DNA from: Spirosoma lacussanchae
Lineage (GTDB): Bacteria > Bacteroidota > Bacteroidia > Cytophagales > Spirosomataceae
Length of the DNA: 64,000 nucleotides
Direction of reading: 5' to 3'
Assembly (NCBI RefSeq): GCF_005870035.1
Contig: NZ_SWJG01000001.1
Span: 1,351,639-1,415,638 of the forward strand
The stretch's first letter is position 1, and each line of letters begins with the position of its first letter. The position numbers and the translations under genes are program-made. The notes below the pieces were generated by a model that saw nothing but the letters and a program-made list of their open reading frames with translations, was not told where the DNA came from and did not search any database. Positions 25,203 through 33,561 of the stretch are shown here, piece by piece.

Positions 25203-26258
25203 TTATTGGGTGATTTGGACCGGCTTGCCGTCGCTGAGGTTCAGCTGGCCCGTCGTAACTACCTGCTCGCCGGCGTTGAGGCCGCTGAGTACTTCGATGG
25301 TGTCGCCAAAGTCGCGACCTACCTGGATGGTGCGCCGAACGGCTTTGTTACCGGCAACGACGTAGACGTAGGGGTTCTTGATACTTTCGACCAGCGCCGA
25401 CCGCGGAATCTGCAGGGCTTTCTGCGCCGATTTCTGCGAGAAGTCAACATTAACGAACGTACCGGCTTTCAGGCTACCGGCCTGGTCGATGGTAATCTCG
25501 ACCGGGTAGTTGTGCTCTTCGGTGCCCTGCGGAGCGATGTACGAAATACGACCCCTAAAGGTCCGGCCCGGGAACACATCGGCCGAGACGTTGACGGCCT
25601 GTCCTTCGCGCAGCTGATATACGTCGCTTTCGTTGACGGGTACCTGCACTTTCAGCCGGGCTACGTCCAGCACGCGTCCCAATACTTTACCAACCGTGAT
25701 GTACTCGCCGGGTTCGATGTCTTTCTGGACAATACGACCCCCGATGGGCGATTTCACGTTGGCATCGGCGATCTGTTTTTTGATCTGCTCGGCCTGGTTA
25801 ACGGCGTTTTCGTAGTTGTATTTGGTTTCGTTCACCTGAATTTCGGTGGTAGCGTTACCGGCCAGCAGGGTGTTATACCGCGTCACGTCTTTCTTCAGCC
25901 GGTCAATAGAAAGTTGGGTTGCCTCCAGCGAGAGCTCCTTGAGCCGGTTGTCGAACTGAACCAGGGTGGCACCTTCGCGTACCGACGAACCCAGGTTGAA
26001 ATTGACTTTGGTGACTTTACCGGCCGTGGTGGCAATGATGTCGGCCTCCTTGTACGGAATCAGGTTGCCCGTTTTAACGAGTTGCTGGCTAACGGTACCT
26101 TCGGCAACCGGCGCTACGGTAACCGGAATGGCCACGTTGGTCAGGACCGCAGGCTTTTTCTGCTCGTCGATCTTCTTTTTGTTGGAAGCCAGACGGAAGC
26201 CAATCAGACCGGTTATGGCGAGTATGGCTGCGACGACGATGAGCGTTGTCTTTTTCAT
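25203..26258 (-). CDS. RND efflux periplasmic adaptor (membrane fusion protein)
   Basis: A 351-residue adaptor that joins the RND pump to the outer-membrane channel. An N-terminal membrane anchor (TTLIVVAAILAITGLIGFRLA) is followed by the lipoyl-like domain (EADIIATTAGKVTKVNFNLGSSVREGATLVQFD) and an alpha-hairpin. The beta-barrel region includes LKVQVPVNESDVYQLREGQAVNVSADVFPGRTFRGRISYIAP. The C terminus EVLSGLNAGEQVVTTGQLNLSDGKPVQI is typical. It lies 23 bases after the TolC-like gene and 12 before the pump. All parts are present. Confidence 0.94.
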   Translation of the reverse strand: MKKTTLIVVAAILAITGLIGFRLASNKKKIDEQKKPAVLTNVAIPVTVAPVAEGTVSQQLVKTGNLIPYKEADIIATTAGKVTKVNFNLGSSVREGATLVQFDNRLKELSLEATQLSIDRLKKDVTRYNTLLAGNATTEIQVNETKYNYENAVNQAEQIKKQIADANVKSPIGGRIVQKDIEPGEYITVGKVLGRVLDVARLKVQVPVNESDVYQLREGQAVNVSADVFPGRTFRGRISYIAPQGTEEHNYPVEITIDQAGSLKAGTFVNVDFSQKSAQKALQIPRSALVESIKNPYVYVVAGNKAVRRTIQVGRDFGDTIEVLSGLNAGEQVVTTGQLNLSDGKPVQITQ

Positions 26259-26281
26259 GATCTATAAATCGGTTGTATTGC

Positions 26282-27637
26282 TCAGAGTTGGTTGTAAAAG
26301 CTTAGGAGACTCCCCTGCGATTGTTCGAGATCGAGCCGGGCCTGGTACAGATTGATCAGCGAGTTGATGTAGTTGGTCCGGGCCTCGCGGTACGAATTGT
26401 CGGCGTTGATGAGGTCGGTTAGCAGTTTGGTGCCCTGTTTGTATTGCAGGGTGGTAATGTTGTAGACCTCCTGCGCCAGCTTTACGTTGCGATCGTCGTT
26501 CTGCAGGCTCACCTGGGCCCGCTGAATCTGCGACTGGGCGTTGTTGAACTGAAGCCGGTAGGCCGATACGTTCAGTTTCTGTTGCTCTTCCTGGGTCAGT
26601 AGGGTGAGCCGTTGCTGCTTCAGCTGCGCGTCCCGCTGAAATCCGTCGAAAATGGGGATGTTCAGCCGTAGTCCGAAGCTGCCGAAGCCAACGAAGTTGC
26701 TGAAAATACGATCGAGCGTCTGCGCGCCGAGGTTCACCGTGCCGTAGTTGGCTGTCAGGCTCAGCGTGGGCAGATACCCGGCTTTGATCCGCTGATATTG
26801 CAGACTCTGAAGGGCCAGGTTGGTTTCGGCCTGCTGAAACGACACCAGCCGACTAGCGTCGAACTGCCCCTGGTCAATGGTGGGCAACTGCGTCAGCAGG
26901 GTCGAGTCCGATAGCACCAGATTCTGCTCCTGCGGCATACCCATCTGGTATTTGAGCCGGTTCAGCGCCAGGTTAAGATCGTTCTCGGCCAGTGTCAGCT
27001 GCGATTGGGTGCTGTTGTAGCTAACCTCCGTACGGGTATAATCAACGGGCTGAATCACCCCGTTGTCGCGCTGGAGCTTCAGGATGTTGAGTACCTGCTG
27101 GGTCCGTTCCAGGTTGTCGCGAAGCAGCGCGATCTGCTGCTGGGCCACAAACACCTGGTAGTAGTTGCTGGTAATGTTATAAATCACATCTTCCTGCGTC
27201 TGTCGGGTATTCAGGGCGGCCAGCTGCTGGTTCGGCTTATTGGCTTTAATACCCAGCAGCAGCGATTTGTCGAACAAAGTCTGGCTGGCCTGCGCCGTCA
27301 GGTTGGTCTGGTACTTCTGTCCGATGATGAACACCCGCGGTTCGGGACCGAACACCCCCGCCGGAACGACGCTCTGTTGTAGCTTGACGTTGTTGATGGT
27401 TGTTCCTGTCGCACTGACCTGGGGTAGGTATTGCCCCAGCGCCTGCCGCGCCTGCTGATCGGCGGTTTCTACCTGATACTGCGCCAGCCGAACGCTGCCA
27501 AAATTCTTTAGTCCGTAGTCGATACAGTCTTTCAGCCGAAAACCGCCCGGGGCGGGGGGCTGGGGTTGCGTCTGAGCCCATCCGGTCAGGGAGGTGCCGA
27601 GCGCAAAAACTAAGCAAAGTGCAATTAATCGTTTCAT
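26282..27637 (-). CDS. TolC-family outer-membrane efflux channel
   Basis: A 451-residue outer-membrane channel for the RND system. A signal peptide (MKRLIALCLVFALGTSLTGWAQ) precedes two OEP repeats with long heptad-rich helices, for example QALGQYLPQVSATGTTINNVKLQQS and QQIALLRDNLERTQQVLNILKLQRDNGVIQPVDYTRTEVSYNSTQSQL. The second repeat shows LNIPIFDGFQRDAQLKQQRL and YKQGTKLLTDLINADNSYREAR. It is the first structural gene after marR, whose gap carries a strong inverted repeat, a likely operator. Confidence 0.93.
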   Translation of the reverse strand: MKRLIALCLVFALGTSLTGWAQTQPQPPAPGGFRLKDCIDYGLKNFGSVRLAQYQVETADQQARQALGQYLPQVSATGTTINNVKLQQSVVPAGVFGPEPRVFIIGQKYQTNLTAQASQTLFDKSLLLGIKANKPNQQLAALNTRQTQEDVIYNITSNYYQVFVAQQQIALLRDNLERTQQVLNILKLQRDNGVIQPVDYTRTEVSYNSTQSQLTLAENDLNLALNRLKYQMGMPQEQNLVLSDSTLLTQLPTIDQGQFDASRLVSFQQAETNLALQSLQYQRIKAGYLPTLSLTANYGTVNLGAQTLDRIFSNFVGFGSFGLRLNIPIFDGFQRDAQLKQQRLTLLTQEEQQKLNVSAYRLQFNNAQSQIQRAQVSLQNDDRNVKLAQEVYNITTLQYKQGTKLLTDLINADNSYREARTNYINSLINLYQARLDLEQSQGSLLSFYNQL

Positions 27638-27646
27638 AAATCCAGA

Positions 27647-27677
27647 AGTTGACGTATCTACTGTAGATATGTCAACT
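27647..27677. promoter_or_regulatory. Inverted repeat, probable MarR operator upstream of the tolC-like gene
   Basis: Left arm AGTTGACGTATCTA (27647-27660) and right arm TAGATATGTCAACT (27664-27677) are complementary at 13 of 14 positions around a 3-base centre. It lies in the 55-base gap between marR and the tolC-like gene, 10 bases upstream of the latter. A similar word, GTTGATATAAC on the minus strand, lies upstream of marR itself. Confidence 0.65.
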
Positions 27678-27692
27678 AATTAAGCAAAAAAA

Positions 27693-28169
27693 TTATTTTT
27701 CCAGTAGGGTGGCGATCTTCATCACGGTTTTGAGGAACGAATCGCGTTCATCAGCAGTCAGCTGGCTCATCACTTCGTGGTCAATGGTTTCGGTTGTTTT
27801 CAGGGCCTGCTCGATCACCATCTTGCCGACGGGCGTCAGGCGGATCATGTTCTTGCGCCGGTCGTCGCTATCTGGTACAACCCGGAGGTAACCGTCTCGT
27901 TCTAAGGTCCGTACCGAGCGCTGTATGCCCGATTTGTCCTTCTGGAGAAAGTTGGCGATCTCCTGTTGCGACAGTAGCTCCTCACCGGCAAAGTAGACAA
28001 CAAACAGGACCGGGAACTGTTCGATCTGGATCGTAAACCCCAATCGTGCCAGTTCGCGGTTGGCCCGGCGTGCCATCAGGTGACCTACATGACTGATCAC
28101 AAAAATGGCCTGGGTACCCATGCGTTCTGCAAACCTGGTCTGTAGCTCTCGTTCTTTAATCACTGTCAT
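27693..28169 (-). CDS. MarR-family transcriptional regulator of the efflux operon
   Basis: A 158-residue winged-helix regulator. The wing region is plain: LSQQEIANFLQKDKSGIQRSVRTLERDGYLRVVPDSDDRRKNMIRLTPVG (about residues 66-115), with the DDRRK signature. It is the first gene of the efflux operon, 55 bases upstream of the tolC-like gene. Inverted repeats on both sides (27647-27677 and 28187-28202) suggest that it represses its own operon, as MarR proteins commonly do. The inducing ligand is unknown. Confidence 0.92.
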   Translation of the reverse strand: MTVIKERELQTRFAERMGTQAIFVISHVGHLMARRANRELARLGFTIQIEQFPVLFVVYFAGEELLSQQEIANFLQKDKSGIQRSVRTLERDGYLRVVPDSDDRRKNMIRLTPVGKMVIEQALKTTETIDHEVMSQLTADERDSFLKTVMKIATLLEK

Positions 28170-28186
28170 GCCGCAAAAGTAAAGTA

Positions 28187-28202
28187 GGTTGTTATATCAA
28201 CC
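28187..28202. promoter_or_regulatory. Short inverted repeat upstream of marR
   Basis: GGTTG (28187-28191) and CAACC (28198-28202) flank TTATAT, 18 bases upstream of the marR start. The minus-strand reading GGTTGATATAACAACC shares GTTGA-ATAT with the larger repeat at 27647-27677, so it may be a second MarR site. Confidence 0.45.
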
Positions 28203-28478
28203 AAATCGCTAGCTAAAAAGTGTCCTATTTTTTAAGATACTATTCGTTGTTAGACGACTGACGTTCAACGGCACCCGAGGAGGGAAGTCGGCCAGGCGTT
28301 ACAGGGTGTAGGTCTGTCCGTCGAACCAATAAAAGACGGGAACCGGCCTAGCTTCTCGCTTCAGCTGAATACGGGTCCTGGTCAGTACTGATTAACAAGG
28401 AGCATTGAGTCCATAAATAGGTGATGGCAAAGGCTTATTTTGCCAGTCCGTTTTCGTTCACTAACCTGGTTAAGTAAT
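28203..28478. other. Gap between marR and the lasso-type cyclase
   Basis: No gene is supported here. The gap should hold the promoter of the cyclase gene. Two tiny reading frames were checked as possible lasso precursors and set aside: a 17-codon plus-strand ORF (28424-28477) ending next to the cyclase start, and a 30-codon minus-strand frame without a proper start (28299-28391) ending in PVFYWFDGQTYTL. The latter may be the remnant of a lost gene. Confidence 0.5.
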
Positions 28479-30431
28479 ATGGGCGGAATCGCTGGAATAA
28501 TCCGGTTTGATGGACGGCCTGTCGATTTGTCCGACATGGCTGCCATTGAAACCCTGTTGGTGCATAGAGGCACGGTAAAACGTTATTCCCACAAACAAGG
28601 TACCTTGTTTGCATTTAACAGCACCCTGACTGTTGATATAAATGCGGGTATGTATGCCGTTGCCGATACTGCTGATTTTTCACAGCCCGGCGCCAACAAT
28701 TCCCTGGTTGACAACTACCTGCAGCGTGGATTTTCGTCATTCAATCAACTGAACGCCGATTTTGCGATAGCCTTATGGGACGACCGTCGGCAGACGCTTG
28801 TCTGTGCCCGAGATTTGCTGGGCGTTAAACCGTTGTATTATGTGCATCGACCCGGTTCGTTTTGCGCATTTGCTACGGAGATCAAGGCGCTGCTCGCCAT
28901 CGGGGAGGTCATCGTCAAACCGAATCGCCACAAATACAGAGAGTACCTGACCTGGGCAACGGCCTATGTACCGTACCGCGCAGAAACCTTCTACGAAGCC
29001 ATATACAGCGTTCTGCCCGGCCATTATCTTCAGCTGACCAGTAGCCACAGCCGGGTTGGGGCTTACTGGAAACCAGATCTCAGCCGGGTGAGCGGACTGA
29101 CAGAAGCCGCTGATTACGCCACCTTATTCCGCGACGATTTTACGCGGGCTATCGACAGCCGAATGGGGAATAAAAGCCGTGTAGGCTCCCAGTTGAGTGG
29201 GGGTCTGGATTCATCATCGGTTAGCTGCGTGGCCCAGCAGCTGCTCCTGGTGCAGGATCGTCCTTCTTTACATACGTTTACCATTGATACGGGGCTGGCC
29301 TCAACGGACGAATCGACGTATGTGCAGGCCGTTGTCGAAAAATGGAAACCGGTGCACCATACCGTACAGCCCGTACCCGATGTGCTTGCCTCTATCCTGG
29401 AAATCAATCGCCTTTTTGATCGGCCAGAGCAGTTTATCCTGCCATCCAGTTTTCATCTCAGTGTTTCGGTAAAAGCCCGCTTGGTCGGTTGTGACAGCAT
29501 CCTCACGGGCCACGACGGTGACAGTGTCATCACCACGGGATTTGATTATCTGGATCAGTTGATCGATCAGGAGGACTGGGAGGGGGTGCAACAGGCCTGT
29601 CGGCAAAGGATCAGCCAGCCCGGCCAGAATCTGACGCATGTCAGTCCTAAGTGGCTCAGTTTGAGCGAACGGGAAAAGTTTGAAACCTATGTTCTGTACA
29701 CGGTTGGTGCCGAAGTTGTCAGGCGATTCAAACACAGGCCGTTCCTGACGTTTCTGCGTACGCTGGTTGCGCAGCAGCAACGATTCGAGTTGTCTACAGC
29801 TTCGATGCTGACCTACTGCATACAGCGTATTCGCGACAAAATAACGCATAGTGCTCTGATTGACAGTGCGTTTACGCCGGTATTTCAGCAGTTGTCGGCC
29901 CCGTTGTCAACGTCAGCTACCGAGGGCCTGAGCGCCTGCCTGTCAGCGGAACATCCCGTTCCTCTCATTCGGATCATCAATGCGACAAATGTGCTATGTA
30001 ATGAGCAATTAGAGCATATAGGCGCCTATTACGGCCACCAGTATGCATGTCCTTTCTTTGACAAACGGGTTGTTGAAGTGGGGCTGGCAACCCCGGCCTG
30101 GGTGAACTTCGATCAGGGGCGTGGCCGTGGACTGATTCGTCAGGGTCTGCAAACCGTATTACCCCCGGCCATCAGCAACCGGCTTACGAAGACTAACTTC
30201 GTTGAATATGGTAATCTGACTGCACAGCAACTTTATCAGGCCACTCGGGAGCAAATCGCATCACCCAGTCACGAAATCTGGGAAATAATAGACCGATCGG
30301 TATTTAACGAGATCGTTACCATCGTATGTAATGGTCGAATACCAATCCAGAAAAAAACGCGTTACAACTGGCTATTGAGCCGAATTATTTACCTCTCTCT
30401 CTGGCTGTCTGCACTACCCAAAAGGAGTTGA
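28479..30431 (+). CDS. Asparagine-synthetase-like protein, lasso-peptide cyclase type
   Basis: A 650-residue protein from the ATG at 28479 (MGGIAGIIRF). It has an N-terminal glutaminase-like domain and a C-terminal synthetase domain with the PP-loop SQLSGGLDSSSVSC (about residues 238-251). Position 2 is Gly instead of the catalytic Cys of glutamine-dependent AsnB, so it cannot use glutamine in the usual way. Lasso cyclases (McjC type) adenylate a side-chain carboxylate and close the macrolactam ring without ammonia, which fits. The B2, HprK-like and nucleotidyltransferase genes converge on it from the other strand, 33 bases away. A non-lasso asparagine synthetase homologue is the alternative. 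Confidence 0.82.
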   Translation: MGGIAGIIRFDGRPVDLSDMAAIETLLVHRGTVKRYSHKQGTLFAFNSTLTVDINAGMYAVADTADFSQPGANNSLVDNYLQRGFSSFNQLNADFAIALWDDRRQTLVCARDLLGVKPLYYVHRPGSFCAFATEIKALLAIGEVIVKPNRHKYREYLTWATAYVPYRAETFYEAIYSVLPGHYLQLTSSHSRVGAYWKPDLSRVSGLTEAADYATLFRDDFTRAIDSRMGNKSRVGSQLSGGLDSSSVSCVAQQLLLVQDRPSLHTFTIDTGLASTDESTYVQAVVEKWKPVHHTVQPVPDVLASILEINRLFDRPEQFILPSSFHLSVSVKARLVGCDSILTGHDGDSVITTGFDYLDQLIDQEDWEGVQQACRQRISQPGQNLTHVSPKWLSLSEREKFETYVLYTVGAEVVRRFKHRPFLTFLRTLVAQQQRFELSTASMLTYCIQRIRDKITHSALIDSAFTPVFQQLSAPLSTSATEGLSACLSAEHPVPLIRIINATNVLCNEQLEHIGAYYGHQYACPFFDKRVVEVGLATPAWVNFDQGRGRGLIRQGLQTVLPPAISNRLTKTNFVEYGNLTAQQLYQATREQIASPSHEIWEIIDRSVFNEIVTIVCNGRIPIQKKTRYNWLLSRIIYLSLWLSALPKRS

Positions 30432-30464
30432 AGCCGTTGGCAGTATCAGTGATTGGCTGTTTGG

Positions 30465-31613
30465 CTAGCGGGCGCGCATCAAGGAAAGAAAGACCCGCAC
30501 CATAGCTGTAAGAAAGCCCCATCGCTTAGGAATGAAAAACGAATGGCTGTCGATGGTGATGACTGTAGATCGAAACATAAAACTACGGGTGTAGTGCCCA
30601 TAAACGTTCAATTTATCAATCAACGCCACCTTTGTAGAGGCAAAATCGACGAGCAGTGTTCTGAACAGGGCCGGCTGTTCGTTTTCCCACCTTTTTTCAC
30701 GAATTTCGGTCAGCCTGGCCAGGTTGTACATATCCATCTGCTGTTGAACCTCGGCCATTACCGGAAATTCCCAGATAGCCTGACACCAGTACAGGCCGGT
30801 GAAAAAAATACGTTCCAGTTGATGTTGCTCTACTTTTTTCAGCAGCCACTCCCAGTTGAGATCCTGTCGATGAAGCAGAAAATACAGGTCATTTATGTAG
30901 CCAATACGTTCCCAGGAATTATTGACTCCGTGGTGAAGAACTAACAGAATGACCTGATTCTCGATGATGAGATCGGGAGTCGAGCGGAAATCGCTTACCT
31001 CAAACTCACCGATTTCTCTTAACAGCGAGTTGACCCGCCAGTGTAGATCAATATCGAAGCGGCTGGTGTCGAAGTAGGGTTTGAATAAACTGATCTCGCT
31101 CAGCTCGTCCCAGATCACACCGGCCGGATGTTCTAAATAAGGTTTGTGTTTATCGCCGATCCGGTAGCCGTCTGGCGACAGGATGTCGATCACCCGCTGA
31201 ACGTCTTTTTGGTCGACCAGAATGTCCATATCGCCAATTGGGCGCAGGCCACGTTCGGGATAGCTGTGTTCTGCCAGGTAAATTCCTTTGAATGGGATGT
31301 ACCCGATTGCCTGTTTGTCGAGCACGGCCGCTATTCGATGATACTCCTGAAGTTTGATCAGGTTATCGGTAGTACGATGCAGACATTCCTGACGCAGGCT
31401 TGCCCTAAAAGCATCAGGCACGGACGGAACCTCGTTGAGGGCGTGATACAAAAAAGGGGTGAGCCGGTGGTAGTTAGCCAGGGTAAGAAGCCGGTCCCAG
31501 TCTGGTGTGTATCGCTCCAGCAGCGATACTATGGATTCGTTTCGTCTGGTCGATGGATTCCATGAGCAGGCCATGAGCAGAAGAGTGATCTCGGTCGAGT
31601 GGCGCGATTTCAT
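30465..31613 (-). CDS. Nucleotidyltransferase-family protein (PF14907-like) of the lasso-type cluster
   Basis: A 382-residue protein resembling the uncharacterised nucleotidyltransferase family seen beside lasso and related peptide clusters. The core reads GYIPFKGIYLAEHSYPERGLRPIGDMDILVDQKDVQRVIDIL (about 98-139), where GDMDILV is the catalytic Gly-x-Asp-x-Asp of the fold. Further on is SRFDIDLHWRVN. It follows the HprK-like kinase by one base, on the same strand, so it is in one operon with B2. The product may nucleotidylate or otherwise decorate the peptide; this is inference from context. Confidence 0.78.
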   Translation of the reverse strand: MKSRHSTEITLLLMACSWNPSTRRNESIVSLLERYTPDWDRLLTLANYHRLTPFLYHALNEVPSVPDAFRASLRQECLHRTTDNLIKLQEYHRIAAVLDKQAIGYIPFKGIYLAEHSYPERGLRPIGDMDILVDQKDVQRVIDILSPDGYRIGDKHKPYLEHPAGVIWDELSEISLFKPYFDTSRFDIDLHWRVNSLLREIGEFEVSDFRSTPDLIIENQVILLVLHHGVNNSWERIGYINDLYFLLHRQDLNWEWLLKKVEQHQLERIFFTGLYWCQAIWEFPVMAEVQQQMDMYNLARLTEIREKRWENEQPALFRTLLVDFASTKVALIDKLNVYGHYTRSFMFRSTVITIDSHSFFIPKRWGFLTAMVRVFLSLMRAR

Positions 31614-31614
31614 G

Positions 31615-32532
31615 TCAATGTGTAGCGTTCAGGCGATCTACAAACGAATACAAATCGGTAAAGGTAGCGGGGCGGCTCATACGGAAAAGGGGGGTAGTTC
31701 GTGCAATGGACACACTTTGCTCGAAGCATTTTTTTAGTTCAAGGCCATGCAGAAGGGCATCGGGTAGCGGAAAATGATGGAGTAATTCGACGGGAACCTG
31801 GCTGCTGGGAACGGGAGTCGTTATACTGCCTGGTGTGTTCGGAGGCAGCAGCACCACTACTTGTTTTAACGGTACGGGTTCTTCGTCGAATGGAAACGAT
31901 TCATGCCACGAGAATTTGTTTACCCCCTCCCGTACGGGTGTCATGGAATCCAGGGGTAAGGCTAGTCCGTCTACGCTGTTTTGCCAGATTTTTACCTGCG
32001 AAAAAGCGGGAATCAGCGTATGATCGCCCCCCGGGTCTGGTCGAATACAAACCATATCATCACTGATGACCCCAGCCCCTTTGGCGGCAAAAGCAGCAAC
32101 GGTGGTGGATTTGCCCGCTCCCGGTTCTCCCAGAAATACAACCCCGTCGTGGCCAATGCGAACAGCGCTGCCGTGTAGCAGGAAGTACCCCTTCTGGAAC
32201 AGAATGAGGCCTAGTGCTTCGCTGAGCGTAAAGAGAGCGAGTACCTGGTCATCGGCCTGAGCCGAATCTACAATCAGCTCGTTGCCGTGGCGGGCTATAA
32301 ACGTAATGAGTGGGGGCCAGTCCAGCCAAAGATGATGTTGGTCCGTTTGGGCGAATTGGGCATGCAGGCCCGCCCGCCAGGCTTTCGAGGGTACCATAGG
32401 TGGCTTTGTCGGCAGTTGACCGTACCTGATCGTTAGATCGACAAAAGCCGTAGCTGCTCTTTCGGGAAGAGGGGGGAGCCGGAAATCGGACGAGATCGAT
32501 AGCCCATAGGCTCTGTAAAAATAGGGCATCAC
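31615..32532 (-). CDS. HprK-like kinase of the lasso-type cluster
   Basis: A 305-residue protein with the HPr-kinase-type P-loop GVVFLGEPGAGKSTTVAAFAAKGAGVISDDMVCI (about residues 130-165). In lasso clusters such kinases phosphorylate the C-terminal serine of the precursor (the paeninodin type). It lacks the long N-terminal domain of true HPr kinase, and no PTS gene is nearby. The start overlaps the end of the B2 gene by 4 bases (ATGA type), showing tight coupling. Substrate here is inferred. Confidence 0.82.
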   Translation of the reverse strand: MMPYFYRAYGLSISSDFRLPPLPERAATAFVDLTIRYGQLPTKPPMVPSKAWRAGLHAQFAQTDQHHLWLDWPPLITFIARHGNELIVDSAQADDQVLALFTLSEALGLILFQKGYFLLHGSAVRIGHDGVVFLGEPGAGKSTTVAAFAAKGAGVISDDMVCIRPDPGGDHTLIPAFSQVKIWQNSVDGLALPLDSMTPVREGVNKFSWHESFPFDEEPVPLKQVVVLLPPNTPGSITTPVPSSQVPVELLHHFPLPDALLHGLELKKCFEQSVSIARTTPLFRMSRPATFTDLYSFVDRLNATH

Positions 32533-32978
32533 GTCCAGGCTAAAATTGGCTCGAACTGCAAGTTGGGTTGCTCACCGAGTATGATTACCGACTGGTAGGT
32601 TACCCAGGCGTGGGCAGAAAACCCGTCGGCGGTATTGCTGCGTACGCCAATGTGAACCTGAATATGAGGTTGTTTTTTCAGCAGCCATTTCGCAGCAAGC
32701 GCCTGAACCAGACAGGTGAACCCAAGCGGAATGTGCCTGCTGAGGACATTTACCGCCCACACCCGTTTGTTCATAGTGGTCATGGGGATTCCTCGTTTCG
32801 AGGTATGGGAAGCTGGGGCCGATCGGGGCGTGATAAACCAGCTTACTGGAAACAGCAGGATCAGTACCTTAACGAGAATCAGTACCGCGAGTACATACAT
32901 AAACAGTAGTTTCTCGGTCCAGCGCAGCGAGCTGATGGTGGCGTATCTAAGCCGTAGTTTCGATAAGGTTTTCATCAA
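32529..32978 (-). CDS. Lasso-peptide biosynthesis B2 protein (transglutaminase-like protease)
   Basis: A 149-residue protein of the McjB C-terminal type that cuts the leader from the lasso precursor. A membrane-spanning stretch (EKLLFMYVLAVLILVKVLILLFPVSWF, about 22-48) is followed by the protease core. VNVLSRHIPLGFTCLVQALAAKWLLKKQ carries the catalytic Cys, and GFSAHAWVTYQSVIILGE carries the His. Size fits the stand-alone B2 proteins of split systems, which need a separate B1 (RRE) partner. It overlaps the upstream 106-residue ORF by 32 bases and the HprK-like gene by 4. Confidence 0.88.
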   Translation of the reverse strand: MMKTLSKLRLRYATISSLRWTEKLLFMYVLAVLILVKVLILLFPVSWFITPRSAPASHTSKRGIPMTTMNKRVWAVNVLSRHIPLGFTCLVQALAAKWLLKKQPHIQVHIGVRSNTADGFSAHAWVTYQSVIILGEQPNLQFEPILAWT

Positions 32979-33267
32979 ATAGATTACCTATGAAAAGCAA
33001 TGGTTCCTGCTGACAGATAAATTCGTCTACGTCAAACTCACTGGTCTTTGATTTTTTGAACAGATAGTATTTGTCGGGTAATAGGGACCAGATAAACCCG
33101 CCAGCTCCATTCAATTCATGCTGATTCCTTTTTTGCAATTCAGCACAATCGTATCTGTATCCAGCACCGAAGAGAACTGATCTTGCAATGCGTGTAATAG
33201 ATAATGGTAAGTGAATGGTAATCACGGGTTTTTTGAACGCCAATACAAGAGGATATATGATTTTCAC
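32947..33267 (-). CDS. Unrecognised gene at the head of the lasso-type operon (GTG start)
   Basis: A 106-residue ORF starting with GTG at 33267, after an in-frame TAG two codons upstream. Its 3' end overlaps the B2 start by 32 bases, so it is probably translated with it. Segments are KIIYPLVLAFKKPVITIHLPLSITRIARSVLFGAG (hydrophobic, possibly amphipathic) and a polar C-terminal part DKYYLFKKSKTSEFDVDEFICQQEP. I cannot match it to a B1/RRE protein, nor does it look like a precursor. By position it could fill the B1 role, or be degenerate. It lies 181 bases beyond the tRNA-Asp terminator. Confidence 0.6.
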   Translation of the reverse strand: MKIIYPLVLAFKKPVITIHLPLSITRIARSVLFGAGYRYDCAELQKRNQHELNGAGGFIWSLLPDKYYLFKKSKTSEFDVDEFICQQEPLLFIGNLFDENLIETTA

Positions 33268-33447
33268 TAACTAGTTGCCGTTTTTACGCCTGACTGTAGC
33301 CCGACACTACCCAGGCCAAAGCGGTTTGCTCTCTCTGCGGGGGACTAATCCAGGTTGAAGCAGGGAAGGCTGGCGCTCAAGGTCACGTTTTTGGATGCCC
33401 GGTGGTGGGGAGGAGGCCCATATAAAAATGCTTTGTCCCAAGGGAAC

Positions 33448-33480
33448 AAAAAAAAGTCCTGACTCTTTCGAATCAGGACT
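33448..33480 (-). terminator. Terminator of tRNA-Asp
   Basis: On the minus strand an 8-bp stem (AGTCCTGA, right arm 33473-33480, left arm 33455-33462) with a 10-base loop runs into eight T residues (33455-33448). It starts 5 bases after the tRNA CCA end and is a textbook rho-independent terminator. Confidence 0.92.
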
Positions 33481-33484
33481 TAGC

Positions 33485-33561
33485 TGGCGGTCCGGACGGG
33501 GCTCGAACCCGCGACCCCCTGCGTGACAGGCAGGTATTCTAACCAACTGAACTACCGAACC
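33485..33561 (-). tRNA. tRNA-Asp (anticodon GTC), CCA encoded
   Basis: The minus strand folds as a 74-base tRNA plus an encoded CCA (33485-33487). The acceptor stem is GGTTCGG with CCGGACC, discriminator G. The D arm contains AGTTGGTTAGAAT, the anticodon loop CTGTCAC gives GTC at 33525-33527, and the T arm contains GGTTCGAGCC. All stems pair. A strong terminator follows, so it is a single-gene transcript. Confidence 0.97.

Noticed and set aside
28299-28391. Minus-strand frame ending PVFYWFDGQTYTL as lasso precursor
   Set aside because: No ATG/GTG/TTG start in the open stretch and it points away from the cyclase; possibly a gene remnant.
28424-28477. 17-codon ORF (MAKAYFASPFSFTNLVK) before the cyclase as lasso precursor
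   Set aside because: Too short for leader plus core and lacks the Thr-x-core pattern.
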